Shown piece by piece: positions 6,875 to 8,239 of a stretch of 8,239 bases of DNA. Position 1 is the first letter of the stretch. Each line of letters begins with the position of its first letter. The stretch is from Nitrospira bacterium HGW-Nitrospira-1 (lineage in GTDB: Bacteria > Nitrospirota > Thermodesulfovibrionia > Thermodesulfovibrionales > UBA6898): assembly GCA_002839535.1 (NCBI GenBank), contig PGYF01000019.1:49537-57775 (forward strand), written 5' to 3'. Position numbers and translations under genes: made by a program. Under the pieces are notes generated by a model. It did not search any database, had not been told where the DNA came from, and worked only from the letters and a program-made list of their open reading frames with translations.

Positions 6875-7960
6875 TCATACATTGAATCTGAAATTTATAA
6901 TATCCCCGTCTTTTACTTCATAAGTTTTCCCTTCTAATCTCAAAAGCCCCTTTTCACGGGCGCCGGCCATGCCTCCGCAGGCCATAAAATCATCGTAAGA
7001 TACAAGTTCAGCGCGTATAAATCCTCTTTCGATGTCGGAATGGATTTTCCCGGCAGCCGTTTGTGCGCTCATCCCGCGATTGATTGTCCACGCCCTGACC
7101 TCGTCTTCGCCTGCGGTAAGAAATGAGATAAGCCCGAGAAGATCATAGGAAACCCTGATTAATTTGTTCAGCGCGGGTTCAGAAATCCCAAGGTCATCCA
7201 AAAAAGCCCCGGCCTCCTCAGGAGAAAGCTGCGCTATTTCCATCTCTATTTTTCCGCATAAATTTAATATTTCAACCTGTTTCCCTTTAAAAATCCCTTC
7301 GAGTTCAGAAATAGCTGCTGTGGTTTTTTCAGAGGCGATATCCGACTCTGCTACATTCACCATAATAACTTCCGGCTTGACAGACATGAACTGCAGATGT
7401 CTCATTGTCTTCTGTTCTTCTTCGGAAAATTCCAGGTCCCTGAGAGGGATTTCATTTTCGAGCTTCTCCTTACATTTAAGGAGAAGCTTCTTTTCAGCCT
7501 CATCAGGTTTTTTGCCTCTTTTTAATCCCTGCTCCATCCTTTCCAGACGTTTATCAATCAGTTCGAGGTCCCCGAAGATCATCTCCAGTTCAACGGTTTC
7601 AGCATCTCTTTTTGGGTCAATATGTCCGAGAGGGTGGACTATTATCTCATCTTCAAAACCCCTTATCACATGGACAATCGCATCAGCATCTTTAATAAGA
7701 TCAAAGACCTTCCTGTTTTGCCCGACATCCCCTTTTGTAAGACCTATATAATCAATATACTCTACCGCCGCATAGGTAGTTTTCTTTGGATGATATATTT
7801 CAGAAAGCTCCTCCAGCCTCTTGTCCGGCACCTTGACCACTCCAATATGAGGCTCTGCCGAAAGTGTCGGATATATCGCAGTCTCAACATTCAAACCCGT
7901 AAGCGCGTTGAATATTGTTGTTTTCCCTGAATTTGCCAGTCCAATAATCGCTATTTTCAA
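6875..7960 (-). CDS. Divergent YchF/OLA1-family P-loop NTPase
   Basis: A TRAFAC/Obg-superfamily NTPase of the YchF type; family members bind ribosomes and often prefer ATP. The 361-residue length is normal. G1 is GLANSGKTT (7-15) where YchF proteins usually have GLPNVGKST. G3 is DYIGL (70-74). The G4 position is NVAE (202-205), the N-x-x-E form typical of YchF instead of NKxD. A helical insert (about 130-195) and the C-terminal TGS domain (about 276-359) follow; AGEDEVRAWTINRG, RGFIRAELVSYDDF and DGDIINFRFNV are classic YchF signatures. Switch II is shortened: after GLTKG it continues with DVGQN, without the usual GEGLGN segment. The start is TTG at 7960, placed by the P-loop N-terminus and an AGGGA about 7 nt upstream. 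It has its own promoter and is likely a side branch or paralogue of housekeeping YchF, so I withhold the symbol. Confidence 0.85.
   Translation of the reverse strand: MKIAIIGLANSGKTTIFNALTGLNVETAIYPTLSAEPHIGVVKVPDKRLEELSEIYHPKKTTYAAVEYIDYIGLTKGDVGQNRKVFDLIKDADAIVHVIRGFEDEIIVHPLGHIDPKRDAETVELEMIFGDLELIDKRLERMEQGLKRGKKPDEAEKKLLLKCKEKLENEIPLRDLEFSEEEQKTMRHLQFMSVKPEVIMVNVAESDIASEKTTAAISELEGIFKGKQVEILNLCGKIEMEIAQLSPEEAGAFLDDLGISEPALNKLIRVSYDLLGLISFLTAGEDEVRAWTINRGMSAQTAAGKIHSDIERGFIRAELVSYDDFMACGGMAGAREKGLLRLEGKTYEVKDGDIINFRFNV
7461..7488. repeat. Perfect 11-bp inverted repeat inside the YchF-like gene
   Basis: AGCTTCTCCTT (7461-7471) and AAGGAGAAGCT (7478-7488) are perfectly complementary around the 6-nt loop ACATTT. 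On the + strand it is followed by TCTTTT, giving a weak resemblance to an intrinsic terminator antisense to the gene. It encodes a Leu/Lys-rich stretch of the helical insert (around residues 158-167), so low complexity of the codons may partly explain it. Confidence 0.6.
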
Positions 7961-7995
7961 TGTCTTTTCCCTATCCGTTAATTTTCATTGGGATC

Positions 7996-8025
7996 ATTAT
8001 AACTGATTCTGCTTCAGGTTGTCTT
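7996..8025 (-). promoter_or_regulatory. Promoter of the YchF-like gene
   Basis: On the reverse strand AAGACA (8020-8025, 4 of 6 to TTGACA) is followed after 18 bp by a perfect TATAAT (7996-8001). Transcription would begin about 30 nt before the TTG start at 7960, leaving room for the AGGGA ribosome binding site. Confidence 0.55.
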
Positions 8026-8158
8026 TTTATTCGCAGCTACCCTGTTCCTCAACGGGCGTTGACCTGTTGCTTCACATACAGTTTAGAATTGACGTCGCAA
8101 AATTCGATATTGGGTGTCATACCAAAATAGAAATGTCCGGTTTTAAGAATGTTAGACC

Positions 8159-8178
8159 GCCTCTTTTTAGAAGGAGGC
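8159..8178 (+). promoter_or_regulatory. Hairpin covering the ribosome binding site of the right-edge ORF
   Basis: GCCT (8159-8162) plus CTT (8163-8165) can pair with AAG (8171-8173) and AGGC (8175-8178), with one bulged G at 8174 and the loop TTTAG. The right arm contains AAGGAGG (8171-8177), a consensus Shine-Dalgarno sequence 4 nt before the ATG at 8182. Folding would hide it. Limiting transposase translation by sequestering its ribosome site is known for several IS families; application here is inference. Confidence 0.45.
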
Positions 8179-8181
8179 AGG

Positions 8182-8239
8182 ATGGCAGGAAAGGACATTG
8201 TGAAGAACCCTGTGCCAAGAGCACAGGGCGTCAAAAGTC
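8182..8239 (+). CDS. Partial ORF at the window edge, possible transposase start
   Basis: ATG at 8182 with a perfect AAGGAGG 4 nt upstream; 19 codons are visible without a stop. The product reads MAGKDIV and then KNPVPRAQGVKS. The first seven residues resemble the opening of ISNCY/IS1202-like transposases. The rest does not, because it is largely encoded by the 21-nt hairpin repeat at 8208-8228. It may be a remnant or an IS gene invaded by the repeat. Too short for firm identification. Confidence 0.35.
   Translation, partial: MAGKDIVKNPVPRAQGVKS
8208..8228. repeat. 21-nt perfect hairpin repeat, copy 2
   Basis: Identical in sequence and orientation to 58-78: arms CCCTGTGC (8208-8215) and GCACAGGG (8221-8228) around CAAGA. 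Here it lies inside the open frame starting at 8182 and contributes the residues PVPRAQG. Copy 1 reads the same residues in the short frame that crosses it. No T-run follows. Confidence 0.7.

Larger units (their letters stand above)
7961..8181. other. Non-coding region between the YchF-like gene and the right-edge ORF
   Basis: It holds the reverse promoter (7996-8025), the short palindrome CAACGGGCGTTG (8050-8061), a weak forward promoter candidate (TTGACC 8059-8064, TAGAAT 8084-8089, 19-bp spacer) and the ribosome-site hairpin at 8159-8178. No protein or RNA gene is supported; a reverse frame at 8049-8234 looks like a chance ORF. Confidence 0.45.
8115..8239 (+). mobile_element. Possible left end of an ISNCY/IS1202-type insertion sequence (truncated by window)
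   Basis: The stretch containing CCAAAATAGAAATGTCC (from about 8122), followed by a strong ribosome site and an ORF opening MAGKDIV, resembles from memory the left ends and transposase starts (often M-x-GKDII...) of ISNCY/IS1202-like elements. The left boundary is a guess, no terminal repeat can be confirmed, and the right part lies outside the window. Confidence 0.3.

Noticed and set aside
8049..8234. 61-codon reverse ORF at the right end
   Set aside because: It runs antisense over the putative IS start and hairpin repeat, has no clear ribosome site and no recognisable motif.

Overview
The window looks like ordinary chromosome from a Gram-negative (diderm) bacterium. The lipoprotein carrier LolA implies an outer membrane, UppP implies an undecaprenyl-phosphate-dependent envelope, and the base composition is roughly balanced. 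The protein flavour recalls Nitrospirota or Desulfobacterota-type genomes, but that placement is an impression and not a demonstrated assignment.

Bases 1-191 hold no convincing gene. They contain two small hairpins of the same design (8-bp stem, 5-nt loop) and an extended -10 box directly in front of uppP. Bases 192-4749 are a tight forward block: uppP (undecaprenyl diphosphatase), ftsK (DNA translocase), lolA (periplasmic lipoprotein chaperone) and tsaD (tRNA t6A synthesis). The first three overlap by 16 and 4 bp and the last follows after a 9-bp gap, so the block reads as one transcription unit linking envelope building, chromosome segregation at division and tRNA modification.

Bases 4738-6801 are on the reverse strand: an Rne/Rng-family ribonuclease preceded by a 98-residue protein I do not recognise, the two almost abutting. 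The ribonuclease gene meets tsaD tail to tail with a 12-bp overlap of coding ends and no intrinsic terminator visible between them. Bases 6875-7960, also reverse, encode a divergent YchF/OLA1-type P-loop NTPase with an altered G1 loop and a shortened switch II region.

Bases 7961-8181 are non-coding and hold a promoter for the YchF-like gene. The right edge starts a short forward reading frame with a very strong ribosome binding site. It resembles the beginning of an ISNCY/IS1202-type transposase but runs off the window.

A perfect hairpin repeat of 21 nt occurs identically, in the same orientation and in the same local reading frame, near both ends (58-78 and 8208-8228). This is the most unusual structural signal. 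I see no defence system, CRISPR array, prophage or RNA gene. The core genes are standard; the items most worth checking are the repeat, the apparently leaderless uppP, the divergent YchF and the small protein next to the ribonuclease.
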